A DNA stretch of 64,000 bases from Gymnopus androsaceus JB14 (Eukaryota; Basidiomycota; Agaricomycetes; Agaricales; Omphalotaceae): assembly GCA_009733575.1 (NCBI GenBank), contig ML769488.1, positions 1-64,000 on the forward strand, written 5' to 3'. Below the pieces are notes generated by a model. The model worked only from the letters and a program-made list of their open reading frames with translations, was not told the origin of the DNA and made no database searches. The translations under genes and the position numbers were made by a program. Shown piece by piece: positions 22,391-31,925 of the stretch. Within the stretch, counting starts at the first letter, position 1, and the number at the start of each line of letters is the position of its first letter.

Positions 22391-23498
22391 ATGACTGGTA
22401 AGACTTTTCATCAAACAATCATATTTTGTCTTTCCATGATATCATCAACGTCAACGTAACTGACATGTGGTCTTAGGCTTACCTTCAACTCCCACTCAAA
22501 AAACCTCCACCGAAGCTCGAGCCCGTCGCGACGCGGCAATCAAGCAGGCATACAAAGAAGAGGTCAAGAGTCCAGCTCGAGTAACTCACCAGGAGCACGT
22601 TGAATGAGTCCAGCAGCTAGAGGAAGTCAGCAAGCATGCCTCTGGTGAGATTCTTCAACTTCTAGCTTCACTCAGACCGCTAATTTTTCATCTTAGCTTT
22701 GCAGGAGCTCGAGAAAGCTTGAGCCAGGGCCCAGTACACGCTTCAAGATGCTGAAGAAGATCTTGAAGAAGCGTATGGCAAGGCCAGCGAGTCTATCGGT
22801 GAGCTTATTCTTCCTTCTGCAACAAAGTCTCTTCTAAACGCCGCTGCAGAAGGACTGGCGAGAACGTTCACACCTCCTAACACTCCTGCAAAGGCTCGTC
22901 GAACTGCAGGACCTCCCACTGCTCTTCCCATTGTGTCCAGCGGTCGCGTTGATCTTTTTGCAGCATTGCCTACCCCCTCCCCCAAAAAACTCGTCCTATC
23001 TCCTACGAAGACGATCACCAACCCTTACTACATCGTTTATCATGGCAGGGGAGGTATGCAGGGCATTTTTGACAGCTGGAAAAGTCGGGCGGATGACTAT
23101 GGCCCCGACTGTCTCTGCGATAGCTACAAGCATAGACTATCGAAGAAGTTCTCCGATGCCAACAAGGCTCGCATGTATTATGATGAGTGCCTGGAATCTG
23201 GTGTCCTTGATGTCCTCCGAGACGAGCCTTCTTCTGACGAGGTCTTGTTTGTCATCAAAGGCGCCCTGCCAGGTGTCTACACAAAGAGGTGAGCAGGCCG
23301 CTACTGTACCAATGCCTTGTCTGACAGTGTTTTTGTTTTGCTAGGCTTGCTTTCCTTATCAAAGGTCTTGTCTGGCGTGGCAGCGTTGTCATGGCTGGTA
23401 ACGGAACCCGAGCACAAGGAGATGCTCAGTTCAGACAATGGAAGGCCGCTGGCCACATCGAAGTCTTTCCTGCGAACGGTCCTCGCCGCCACTTCTAA
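22391..23498 (+). pseudogene. KDZ cargo gene B: RNase H1 N-terminal-like domain protein, two TGA stops
   Basis: ATG 22391 is followed by an intron after 7 nt (GTAAGA to CTTAG), a Lys/Glu-rich coiled region, a second intron near 22650-22695, and a Pro/Thr linker. Then comes a domain beginning NPYYIVYHGRGGMQGIFDSW and ending near DECLESG. Its YY-V-x-G-R...G-I-x-x-W pattern matches the RNase H1 N-terminal / caulimovirus VI-like hybrid-binding domain. A last exon (~23345-23498) ends with GPRRHF and TAA. Two in-frame TGA codons at 22605-22607 and 22720-22722 break the coiled region, both plausibly CGA Arg codons originally. The gene is divergent from cargo gene A with a short shared upstream region. 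The domain binds double-stranded nucleic acid or hybrids in known proteins; its role in transposition is unknown. Confidence 0.7.
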
Positions 23499-23729
23499 TG
23501 TAGCTTTGACAATATTATCAAAATTTGAACGTTCATTAAAATCTACAAACACTATATACAAGTAGTTGGTATTCTCAAAATCAATGCATTTTTTCTTGGT
23601 CAAACGAAACGAAACGAAACATATGGACATTGAACGGAGCAAATAAATTGACTTGATATTTGAGGAATTAAAAACTATGCAGCTAATCTGACAAAACGCT
23701 GTCTGCCTCAAAGGTCGCTGCTAATCGTC

Positions 23730-24428
23730 TTAACCCTCCACAGCGCCATCCTCTTGGCTACCCGCCTTGCCCTGAAGGCTGACACGCAACTTTGCCTTGC
23801 GAGGACGATAAGTCCACCAACCCACTTCTCCGTGAATCTTGACGAATGCACTAAGTCTAGGATTCAGTGCACATAGATTATCTGAATGTCGCAGAACCCA
23901 CCGCCAACATTTGGAATCGGCTTTCTTCAGAATGGCCTCTCGATTTCTGCAGGACAAACAAGCTAAGAATCTGCGGTAACAAGGGATTTTGAATACGCAC
24001 TTCAAATAGTGCTTTTTCGCCGTGGCCCTCCTACGCTCCTTGAATGCCTCATTCTCCTCCTCATTCATCTCAGCTCGGCCCCTTTGTAGAATAGGCATTA
24101 GAAAGATATACATATGATACAATAGATAGGAAGATATATGACAAAAAGTTTATAACAGAGCGCACTAGATGTAAAAGTCACCTACTTGCTCATGCGGTTT
24201 TTGGCTCCCTCATTCAAAGTCTCTTTGTTCCTAAACATGGTGAAGCGTTTATTAGGTTGACTGAAAGCGTACTAGCCTAGCATTATGGCTCTGAGGCAGG
24301 TAAAAATGCACGTACTTGAGCCTGTAATGCTTACTAGCGCACCTGGCCTTACGGAGACGAATATCCTCTTTGGCCTCCTTGGATTGCTCAGATTTTCGGA
24401 TGGCGGAATCTGTACGCAAGCGAGGCAT
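23730..24428 (-). CDS. KDZ cargo gene C: small basic protein, intact
   Basis: ATG 24426-24428 to TAA at 23730. Three GT-AG introns give one frame of about 140 codons. The N-terminal two thirds are rich in Arg, Lys and Glu, with repeated units of the type RxxAKKHYLKNREAILKKAD and ASKHYRLKNKETLNEGAK, predicted to be helical. The C-terminal third (WRWVLRHSDN to VGWWTYRPRK) has five Trp. Similar Y-x-x-N-R/K-E repeat proteins occur in agaricomycete genomes as I recall, without known function. It has no stop or shift, unlike three of its neighbours. It may be a DNA-binding accessory protein, but that is inferred only from its charge. Confidence 0.6.
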
Positions 24429-24842
24429 TGCAAGAGTGGTTTGGAGTGAGTTGGTAGGCGAGAGAGTAGCGTTGTGCTGAGAGATGCACAAAGTAAGAGT
24501 GAAGATGGGGTAAGTAAGCTTGTGGGAAATGCATGCATGTTCGCTAATTGTTTTGTGATCTGAGCAATTTCTTTTTAGATTTACTGGAAGACGCTATGTT
24601 GCGTTTCCTGCTCAATATTGATAGTAATACTTGTAGAAACTAAGTAGATAAACAACATATATTAAATATAGATTTTCTTGTTAACAACAGAGGCCATGGT
24701 GGGCAAAATACGCTGCAAAAGCTTGTTTTATGACTTTGTCATGTAAATGTACTTTGAGATTGAACGTCGACAAACGCACTCATGTTGGACTACTATGCCA
24801 GAAAACATTATATACATTGCATGTATACATACTGAAGGCTAC

Positions 24843-26299
24843 CTAGTCACATTGTAAGAGCTCTAGCCCGACCTCCCAAAGCTTGGCTCGACTTGCATTC
24901 CACGCCTGCACCTGTTCCACGCTAGCTCTTTCCTTATACTCCTTGTCGGACATGTATCCATTCTGATACCAGCGTGCCAGGCCAGCAGACATGAAGAACG
25001 CAATAGAAGAGCACATCTCATGGCCAGCAATTGGCGTATTAGCATGCGTAATGCATGCAGACGGGACGTACAGCGCACAGGCTGGAGGGAACTGGGTGAC
25101 AACACCAAGGCTCCAGGCAATGAAATGGCCGCTGCGAGTGTGGTCAAAATGACCTGAGGAGTAGACAGCACACATTCCAAAAAGTATGTTGTACCAATCT
25201 TCATGGTCCACGGTGGAAGCGTTGTGAAGGTTCAGATGGCAGGCGCTGTAGCAGCAGCCTTCAAACATCTGAGCGATTTCCGGATTATCGCCCAGAATGC
25301 ACGCAAGCAGGTTGCAATAGAAGAGATGTAGCTTGGGGAAGTATGCTTGAAGGCCTGCTAAAATACGCCCAAGTAAGCTAACTCGAGCCGTAGATAAAAG
25401 CAAGAAACACCCACCATTGACATAGCGAGCTACCCGCTGGATGGCTGGGTTGTCTAGAACAGCCTGAACCAGAGGAGCATTGTGCGCTGTGTTGGCATAG
25501 CTCCCTGGGCAGGTCCGTCCTCCTCCAAACCCGCAGCCTGCAGGAAGCGTCACGTAGCCACCCCGACGGTTGGGCTTATGAGAGGGTGGGATGCGAGCGT
25601 GATGACAGAGAGCCTCTAGCGTAGCATCCACTTTGGCAGCGTTTCGAAGCAAATCAGCACCGCAAGGTCGAGCAAGCAGCACCATCAACCTGTGTGCCTG
25701 CTCAGTTTGAACGACCACCAAGTTGCTAAGGCAGGCAGTTAGCGAGCCCACAGATAGAATAAGCCTAGAGCATACCTGCCGTCCCACTCTATCAGCTTCA
25801 GCCCTGACAGCTCAAACACCTCGCGACTAGAGACAACCTTGGCACCACTGGGTGTGAGCCTCCTTCCACTCCACGCATTCCACAAAGCGTTCATAGGCAG
25901 CAAAACTTTGACAATGTCAGCCTCAGCAATTCTCCTGCAAACTACGGCCTTGACGTGATCCCCAGAAGCATCCTGGGTGGCCCTTCGAGCTGCATGGCGC
26001 CGCTCACGATAGATGGCCTTCTGGTGCTGGAGACCGGTGAGACTAAGTGTAGCAGGTGCGGATGCACATGCACGCTTGCAAGGCTGTGACGGCGGAGCAA
26101 GGAGCTCATCTATAGGAAGTGGGTGGGCAAGAAGGGAGGAGAGCAGATTATGGCTGGTCAGCTTCTGAAGTTGCTGCTGCTTATGGGGGAGATGCCTATA
26201 GGTTTCGAAGGGGACTACCTCATCGCTTTCAGCCTGGGAGAATTGCAGCTCCTGCCTCAAGAGGCCGCCGCTGAGCAAGCTGGAGGCGCTGAAGCTCAT
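24843..26299 (-). CDS. TET/JBP-family 2-oxoglutarate/Fe(II) dioxygenase (transposon cargo)
   Basis: Reading from ATG 26297-26299 (an extra 5' exon is possible), two introns are removed: GTATGC to CCTTAG near 25725-25775 and GTGGGT to TTTTAG near 25358-25414. The protein has the fungal TET/JBP landmarks in order: LIEWDGR, GCGFGGGRTCPG, NPAIQRVARY, LFGMCAVYSSGHFD, SGHFIAWSLG, QFPPACALYVPSA, THANTP, and SAGLARWYQNGY. The iron ligands are present as HED (His 25203-25205, Asp 25197-25199) and the His of THANTP (25044-25046). The Arg expected 11 residues after that His, which binds 2-oxoglutarate, is Cys (codon 25011-25013). The family oxidises 5-methylcytosine in DNA. This copy lacks stops but may be inactive. 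Its 5' end faces the transposase across about 480 bp. Confidence 0.88.
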
Positions 26300-26774
26300 A
26301 AGCACAATATCCGGAGCTCTGGTAGCTGGGCTGAACTCTCGCCCACTGTGGAGAGTGCGGAAGCCGTCTAGAAAGAAGCAAGTTAGCGCCACAGAAGATA
26401 GATAGATGAGATGAGATGGCTTTCTGGAAAAAGGCGCAGCGGAGGGCAGCAAGAAAGCAGCCTACATCCCCAGGGTCGGGGTGGAAGGACTGCTGCATGC
26501 AACCAGAGCAGAGCAGCGCGGTGGCGCAGTGGCGCAAGCAAACGAAGTGCTAGAGATATTAAAAAAAAGACTTACAGCCGGAAGATAATTGGCCCTCAAG
26601 AGCCTCGTCGTAATTTTGACCTATCTTGCGCTTCATACGAGAACGCTAACGGTAGAAGAGGAAAGGAAAGAGGAAGAGGGTGAGATGGGCGCCTTTTAAT
26701 ACTTACAGGCGCTCAAAATCACATGAGCGCGATGAGCTCTCAACTTCAAGCTCAACTCAACCCAGCTCACCATC
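26300..26774. promoter_or_regulatory. Divergent region between TET/JBP and transposase genes
   Basis: About 475 bp separate the two ATGs. They could contain a bidirectional promoter, and on the TET/JBP side perhaps a non-coding or short 5' exon: a donor-like GTAAGT is present on the minus strand near 26573. No core element is recognised. Confidence 0.4.
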
Positions 26775-29700
26775 ATGTCCAATACATCTCGTTTTAACCG
26801 CCGCGTGCAGGCGTTGCAGGCCTCTAAACGTTCAAGCGTTAGCTCTAGCCGGAGACAGCGTGGTCCCGCCCACGGATTGCAAGGAGATGCAAATTCTCAG
26901 CAAAAATCTGGCTCTCAGGGCACAAGCTCTTTTTGCCACTCGCAAGTTCAGAAGATGCGGGAAAAAGGTGCAGCTGCAGAGGTCTGAGTGCTCGCATATG
27001 ATTTTCCTGAAGTAGCTGTGGCTCAGGAATATCCTCCTGCTCGCACGGATGAGCCAATGCCCTACGCTGCACCTTATGGCGAGTTTGGCAGTAGCTACGA
27101 TTGGCTCAACCAGGCTTCTGATGGTGATGATGAGGAGGTAGAGGAGGAAGATACTGAGGTTGAAAAGACAGCCCAGAAGGTTCGAGTGGAGTATTGTGAC
27201 TTTCGGACTAAACGGCAGCGCATGGATGCAAGCAACAAGAGCTGGGAGGAGCAGAGGGAGGGTATGGTTGACGCCTACATGGACTGGTGCATCAAGAAGA
27301 CAACGGGAGAGGTCTTGCCTCCGTGCAATAAGCCATTGCTATGGGTTGATGTGGTGGATGTTTTTGGTATGTGGTCTTATGGGGCTATATTACAACACAG
27401 CACTAATGTATAGACCAGGTACTGAATACAGAGAAATCCCCCGCACGAACGATAAGTTTGACTCAGCTAGTCTGATTCACTCTGGCATCCTTCCTACGTC
27501 GCCCCTGAAGCATTCTGTTGGATTCACTATCTGCACCATTAGCCTCTACCACAACCTGTTTGTGCGCTGTCCCCGCCTAGGAGTTCAACCGTTTGCAAGA
27601 ACTCTTTGCAATCTCGAGGGGGTTGCTTTCCGCCCATATCTCTCCTCCCAGATCTACACTGCCCTTGATGTTTATGTCTCCCTTCTGAATGGCGTCCGAA
27701 AGCGCGTCCGAGCTGCGTTGGGGCGACAAGGACGAAATTGGCGAATGCTGAACACGTGTCCTGCCTGTCAGTATTGACTTCACGAGGACAATGAGCTGGA
27801 CATTCGAATGATAGTGCAGATGGATGGTAATGATTCTCTGATGAGGGTTGAGCGCAAGGAAGACCAACTGGCTGATAAAGAGGAAGCAGGCATAGAGCTT
27901 CCACCTGCTAGCAGGGAGAGGATCGACCGCCGTGTTGCCGGGGAAGATTACTTTGCGTCTCTCGAGGAAACCAAAGTTTGGGACAAGAGTAACTGGGCAA
28001 CTATAGAGGAGACGAGCTCCGGAGCTGATGCTGCTTTGCTTCAGCATGTCTGGGCTGAGGGACATTGTGAGGAGCGGTGGCATAACATGAAGGAGGGCAA
28101 CACCGTCAAGTCTGCAGCAAAGTTTCGAGAGAACGGTTGGTTCGTATTACTCTGTCGACACATGATGGTCCTTGCGGTCTGTGACATGGTTCAAAGCGGC
28201 AAGCTGTAGGTGTTGAGCACTCTTTCTCTTCTTTGGCTGACTTTTTTTTTTTTCAGCGCTCGATATCCTCTGGCCTTGTTGCATCTGTTCATGGCTGCTG
28301 AAAAGGAGGATCGTGACCGCAATAATGAAGGAAGGCCGAAAGGGAGCCTTGCCGTCGCCTATGATATTGCCTGCAAGTTCTCAAAGACAATTTCACAAAG
28401 TCTGCTCAAAGGTCTAGCTCAATGGTCCAACTATCTGCCTGTTGTTGGCACTATGCATGGATACGCTCACGAGTGTCTCTGCCAACTCCTCTTCCTGATG
28501 CTCTATGTTGTTGGGTGCGGTCTCGAGAATGGCGAGGGTGATGAGCGCTTTTTTAATGTGTCGAACTCTCTTGCGCCGATCACGCGTCACCAATCTACGT
28601 TCCATTGTCGACAGGCGATATCCGAATTCCTATACTACAAGGATATTGAGACGTACGCGAACATGAGCAGATTTCTATACAGAAACTACAAGCAGGCCCT
28701 TGGAATCACTTCTACTCGAGATGCATTGAGCACAAGTATGAAGACTGCGGGAATCACTTCTGCTCAGGTGTTTTACGACTGGCTAGTGGAGGAGGGGGAA
28801 TATCTACGCAATCTCTGCAGCACCCCGCCGCAGGAGACTGTTCAAATGGAATACTACTTGAAGTTGGAAGCTTTGCGGAGCTGTCAGTCCCACTTGTTGA
28901 AGCTTCGTCAGTCGTACATTGCCTACGTTGCTGAGGGGCGGAACTCAGGGAGCATTTACAAGAGAAAGCATCGGAACGAGGAGGAAAATGAGCGAAAGCT
29001 CATCTCTGATGTTCAAGCCCTGGAAGCATGTCTGAGTGTCGAGGTGAGGTGGGTTGAAGGATGTGACGAATGGATTCAGGCAAAGAAGATGGTGAAGGAG
29101 GCTGCATATCGCAAGGCTTTAGATAAACTGGAGCGCCTGCTGGTGGCTTGGATGTTTGAAATGGCAAGGCTGAATGTCTCCAGCACTGGTGAGCTGCCTT
29201 AGATGTTTTTTCGGGACTTTGATTGCTGATGTTCTATTCCTCAGGGTATAAGATGCGTAAACACATTGGGCAGTCCCTCAAGAACCGTTCCAAGTCCATT
29301 CAAAGCGCCATTGTCAGCTATAACGAAGCGGCTGCTGCACTCAATCCACCTCGCCAGAAGATCACTTGGGACCAGATTGTCGACTTCTCTTATTTGTCGG
29401 AATTTGACATTCTTCGCGACACTCGTGAGGATGTTTGCAAGAGAAAATGGGCAACGCCACAAAATTGTCTTCTCATGACACGATTCTTCAAATATATTTG
29501 AGCGGAGGAGGAACTTTCACGGGTTCATGTGGAAGTGAAGAGGCTTCTGACTTACATCGTCGATGAGGAGAAGGAAGTGTGTGATAAGGCCAGAGAGGTG
29601 GAGGCAGATGATCCGGCCCTTGCTTTGCAGCTCCGTCTCTACTGGAGAGAACAATCTCGCTTCAATGCCCTGCACAGATCATGCCTGTTTGCAATTACAA

Positions 29701-29900
29701 AGCTGAAGGGCTTCAATCATGCAAACCATCACTACTGGGTGATCGGTTCCCACGTCACACACCAACGGGGGGATATCAAATGCATGGAGGACGGGGCGGA
29801 GGGTACAGGAGGGTGGGAAGAGGAGGAGGAGGAGGAGGAGGTTCATGACTTTGAGAGCCGTGTGACGGCTGTTTTGGACATGACCTTTGACAAAAATTAA
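26775..29900 (+). pseudogene. KDZ transposase, three in-frame TGA stops
   Basis: ATG 26775 follows CTCACCATC. Exons, separated by introns at ~27366-27418, ~28206-28258 and ~29190-29244, encode the KDZ transposase core. Landmarks: LLWVDVVDVF, SVGFTICTISLYHNLFVRCP, NWRMLNTCPACQY, IVQMDGNDSL, FRENGWFVLLCRHMMVLAVC, AYDIACKFSKT, GYAHECLCQLLFLMLYVVG, ENGEGDERFFNVSNSLAPIT, YANMSRFLYRNYKQALG, and SYLSEFDILRDTREDV. These include the conserved acidic and Cys/His positions of the family. In-frame TGA codons at 26985-26987, 27775-27777 and 29499-29501 interrupt it. The last lies at a position that is Arg (...RAEEEL) in relatives as I remember them. The C-terminus ends in a Glu-rich run. Everything else stays in frame over ~1000 codons, so decay is recent and limited to point changes. 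Confidence 0.92.
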
Positions 29901-30042
29901 CATTTGTACCTATGTCTGCATGTATTATACTCCATATGTTGTGATTGGTATTATGCGCCTCCCGAACGCCATCTGTAGTGACGCCAGACAGTCCCATGAC
30001 GTCACTCAAGTCATCAAAGGTAGCGTATACTAAATCTTGCCT

Positions 30043-30167
30043 AAAGTTCCTTCGATTATGGGCATTTATCTACTATAGGGCACTTTACTCTTAACCACTT
30101 ATCTACATAGGGATGTACCGACGGGGTTCTCCCTTGTACATATAATATACTTGGGGCTATACAGGTG
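30043..30167 (-). repeat. KDZ right terminal inverted repeat, 125 bp
   Basis: Perfect inverted copy of 19192-19316, ending in ...CTATACAGGTG. Confidence 0.95.
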
Positions 30168-30175
30168 AGCGAATT
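30168..30175. repeat. KDZ target-site duplication, right
   Basis: AGCGAATT, matching 19184-19191. The host exon reading frame continues from here. Confidence 0.95.
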
Positions 30176-31321
30176 AAGTTCAATTGCTGATCCAGAGTTG
30201 ACTGGGATCAACTCTAGCAGTGACTGGTTGACTCCGAGCCATCTGTTTGATCAGAAGATTATTGACTTTGATTTTGTAGAAACACCTGAACTACGCGCCG
30301 TCTACACATTCGGTGTGTCAACACTTACATCTGATATCTGTTTTCTCCGCCTCGCTCTCCCAGCCATTCTTCTGATTCCCGACTCGTCAGGGATTACAAC
30401 ATCCACTCTGATCCAAGGATCTCCCCGGTTTTAGTGAGGAGCTCTCAGCTAGTTCTACATGCGGAGCCTCCCTTGAATTTGGCACCTCCCCTGCAGCACA
30501 AGATGACTGGCGGATATCCCATCCGTAGACATCCGTGATATGCCACTGATTGTCCTGTTTTCTAACATGATTCCAAATTCTGACTATTAACCCCTGAATC
30601 TTGGACCGATGATGCAGGATCGCAAGGAATCAATGACAAGTGATGCTCATGCACTAGTACTAAGTATCATTGGAGGATGTCCCATCATACCATTTGGCCT
30701 TGTGGCTTCCTTCAATGGTATCTATGGGTTTGCAGTTATCGCCAGACCGGATAAGGTGTTTTTGTCCAGTATTAGAATGTTTTACTCGCAGTTGTAATAT
30801 ATGAATTGAGCGCATGCGGCTCGTATGATGCGCTTTGACCAGGCCAAAAGTAGAAATGGGGCCCATCAAGATTTATACACAATGATTAACTGAAACGACT
30901 AGAATGGAACAGATAGAGCACTTCTAGCTGAAGAAAGAAGTGAAAAGAATCCATCACTCGAGTAACAAATCGCATCAGGACCTTCATTATAGAACATCCT
31001 CAGCTCTCCTCTTGGCAGTATGAGATCTACATGGAACATTTTCTCGTGCTCTCCATCTTCAATATGCAAAATAAACACAAATTTCGAAAGAGAATCAGGA
31101 ATACGACGGTATTCAAGGATGTCATTCTTGGTTACCTCCTCGTGGGTGGGAGGAGAATGAGCCTGAGCGTTTGTTCTAAGGCCCAACTCCCTGACCAAAA
31201 GAGGATGTGGATTCTTTGGAATAACAGTGTGCGAGGGTGCATACTAGTGATGACCACAACTATACAGCTTTTGCTAGTTGTTTCACACAGGAGTTTTTAT
31301 ACAGCATACTGCATCTGTGTT

Positions 31322-31702
31322 TTAAGAGCTAGTGACTATTGATTGCAGAAAAACCTTTTGATTCTCAGTAGCATAGGCCAGCGACTTGACGCGACTTGAC
31401 GCGACACAACTTGAACATGCAATCGCAGACAGCAGCGACGCGATTGGGTTAATGTCAAAATATAAGACAGTAAAGTTAGGAGGTAGCATACTCAACAGAA
31501 TATAGCTATCGGTCTGATCTGGTTGAGGAAGAAAGCCGACGAGTGGTGCGCTGGCGGTGTACTGTTCGTAGGCAACGGCGTAGCGATTTGGATCCTGGTG
31601 GAGAACCGCCGCCTGTTCCTCCGTTAAGCATTCAAGGTTGAATAGTTCCTTCGCCCGCTGTGTGGCCGTTTTGCGCTGGGCATCTGTGGAGTGAGGTGGA
31701 TC
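31322..31702 (-). other. Orphan open frame, coding-like fragment
   Basis: A minus-strand frame open for ~127 codons with no ATG at its head. It reads STDAQRKTATQRAKELFNLE, then LTEEQAAVLHQDPNRYAVAY. The first ~65 residues have protein-like composition. The second half is less convincing, with a low-complexity stretch over a CTTGACGCGA direct repeat near 31380-31410. I recognise no family. It could be a gene remnant left between the KDZ insertion and the MFS gene, or a terminal exon whose upstream part begins near 31760. The rest of 30798-31925 shows nothing supported. Confidence 0.3.
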
Positions 31703-31925
31703 CCTCCTGCCAGACGTTCACGCATCTGAGGGCAGCCGCGGCCCACCGCTTATCGATCGAGGATCCCAAGGATAGAACTTTGTACAAACTATAATTATAT
31801 AGATTTATAGCTAGCTATCGATACATCGAGAGAATTAGAAGATGTAAAAGCCGCACATCTCGATACAGGCAGGATTGTCTGTTCTTGTGTATTCATAAAT
31901 CCCCCGTTGAAAGGCTGTCTATGCC

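Larger units (their letters stand above)
19192..30167. mobile_element. Complete 10,976-bp KDZ transposon with TET/JBP and other cargo
   Basis: Boundaries are defined by identical 125-bp terminal inverted repeats beginning CACCTGTATAGCCCC and by an 8-bp duplication. Gene order from the left: a Lys-rich cargo protein (minus), a protein with an RNase H1 N-terminal-like domain (plus), a small basic protein (minus), a TET/JBP dioxygenase (minus) and a KDZ transposase (plus). KDZ elements of basidiomycetes are known to carry TET/JBP dioxygenases, enzymes that oxidise 5-methylcytosine. Six in-frame stops, all TGA, are spread over three of the genes, and one cargo gene has a frameshift. The copy is therefore not autonomous, although its ends are perfect. 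Confidence 0.93.
19119..30797 (+). pseudogene. Gene family copy B, exon split by the KDZ transposon
   Basis: The exon begins after the acceptor at 19117-19118 and encodes LWVGIAIGYPARKRKLGFPM. It is cut at codon NSE by the transposon and resumes after 30167 as LSSIADPELTGINSSSDW. Removing the transposon and one copy of the octamer restores the frame. Beyond about 30300 the right part drifts out of frame compared with copy A, so copy B carries further indels and is a dead copy. Upstream exons probably lie between 18684 (ATG) and 19070, including RWQWIGVRDPSQAALFCSIDEYP, but their splicing was not resolved. Function unknown; same family as 12-1753. Confidence 0.6.

Noticed and set aside
20986..29501. 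TGA recoded as an amino acid in the KDZ genes
   Set aside because: Host genes in the window use TGA as a stop (for example the F-box gene at 5528-7180), no readthrough signal is seen, and CpG mutation explains the pattern more simply.
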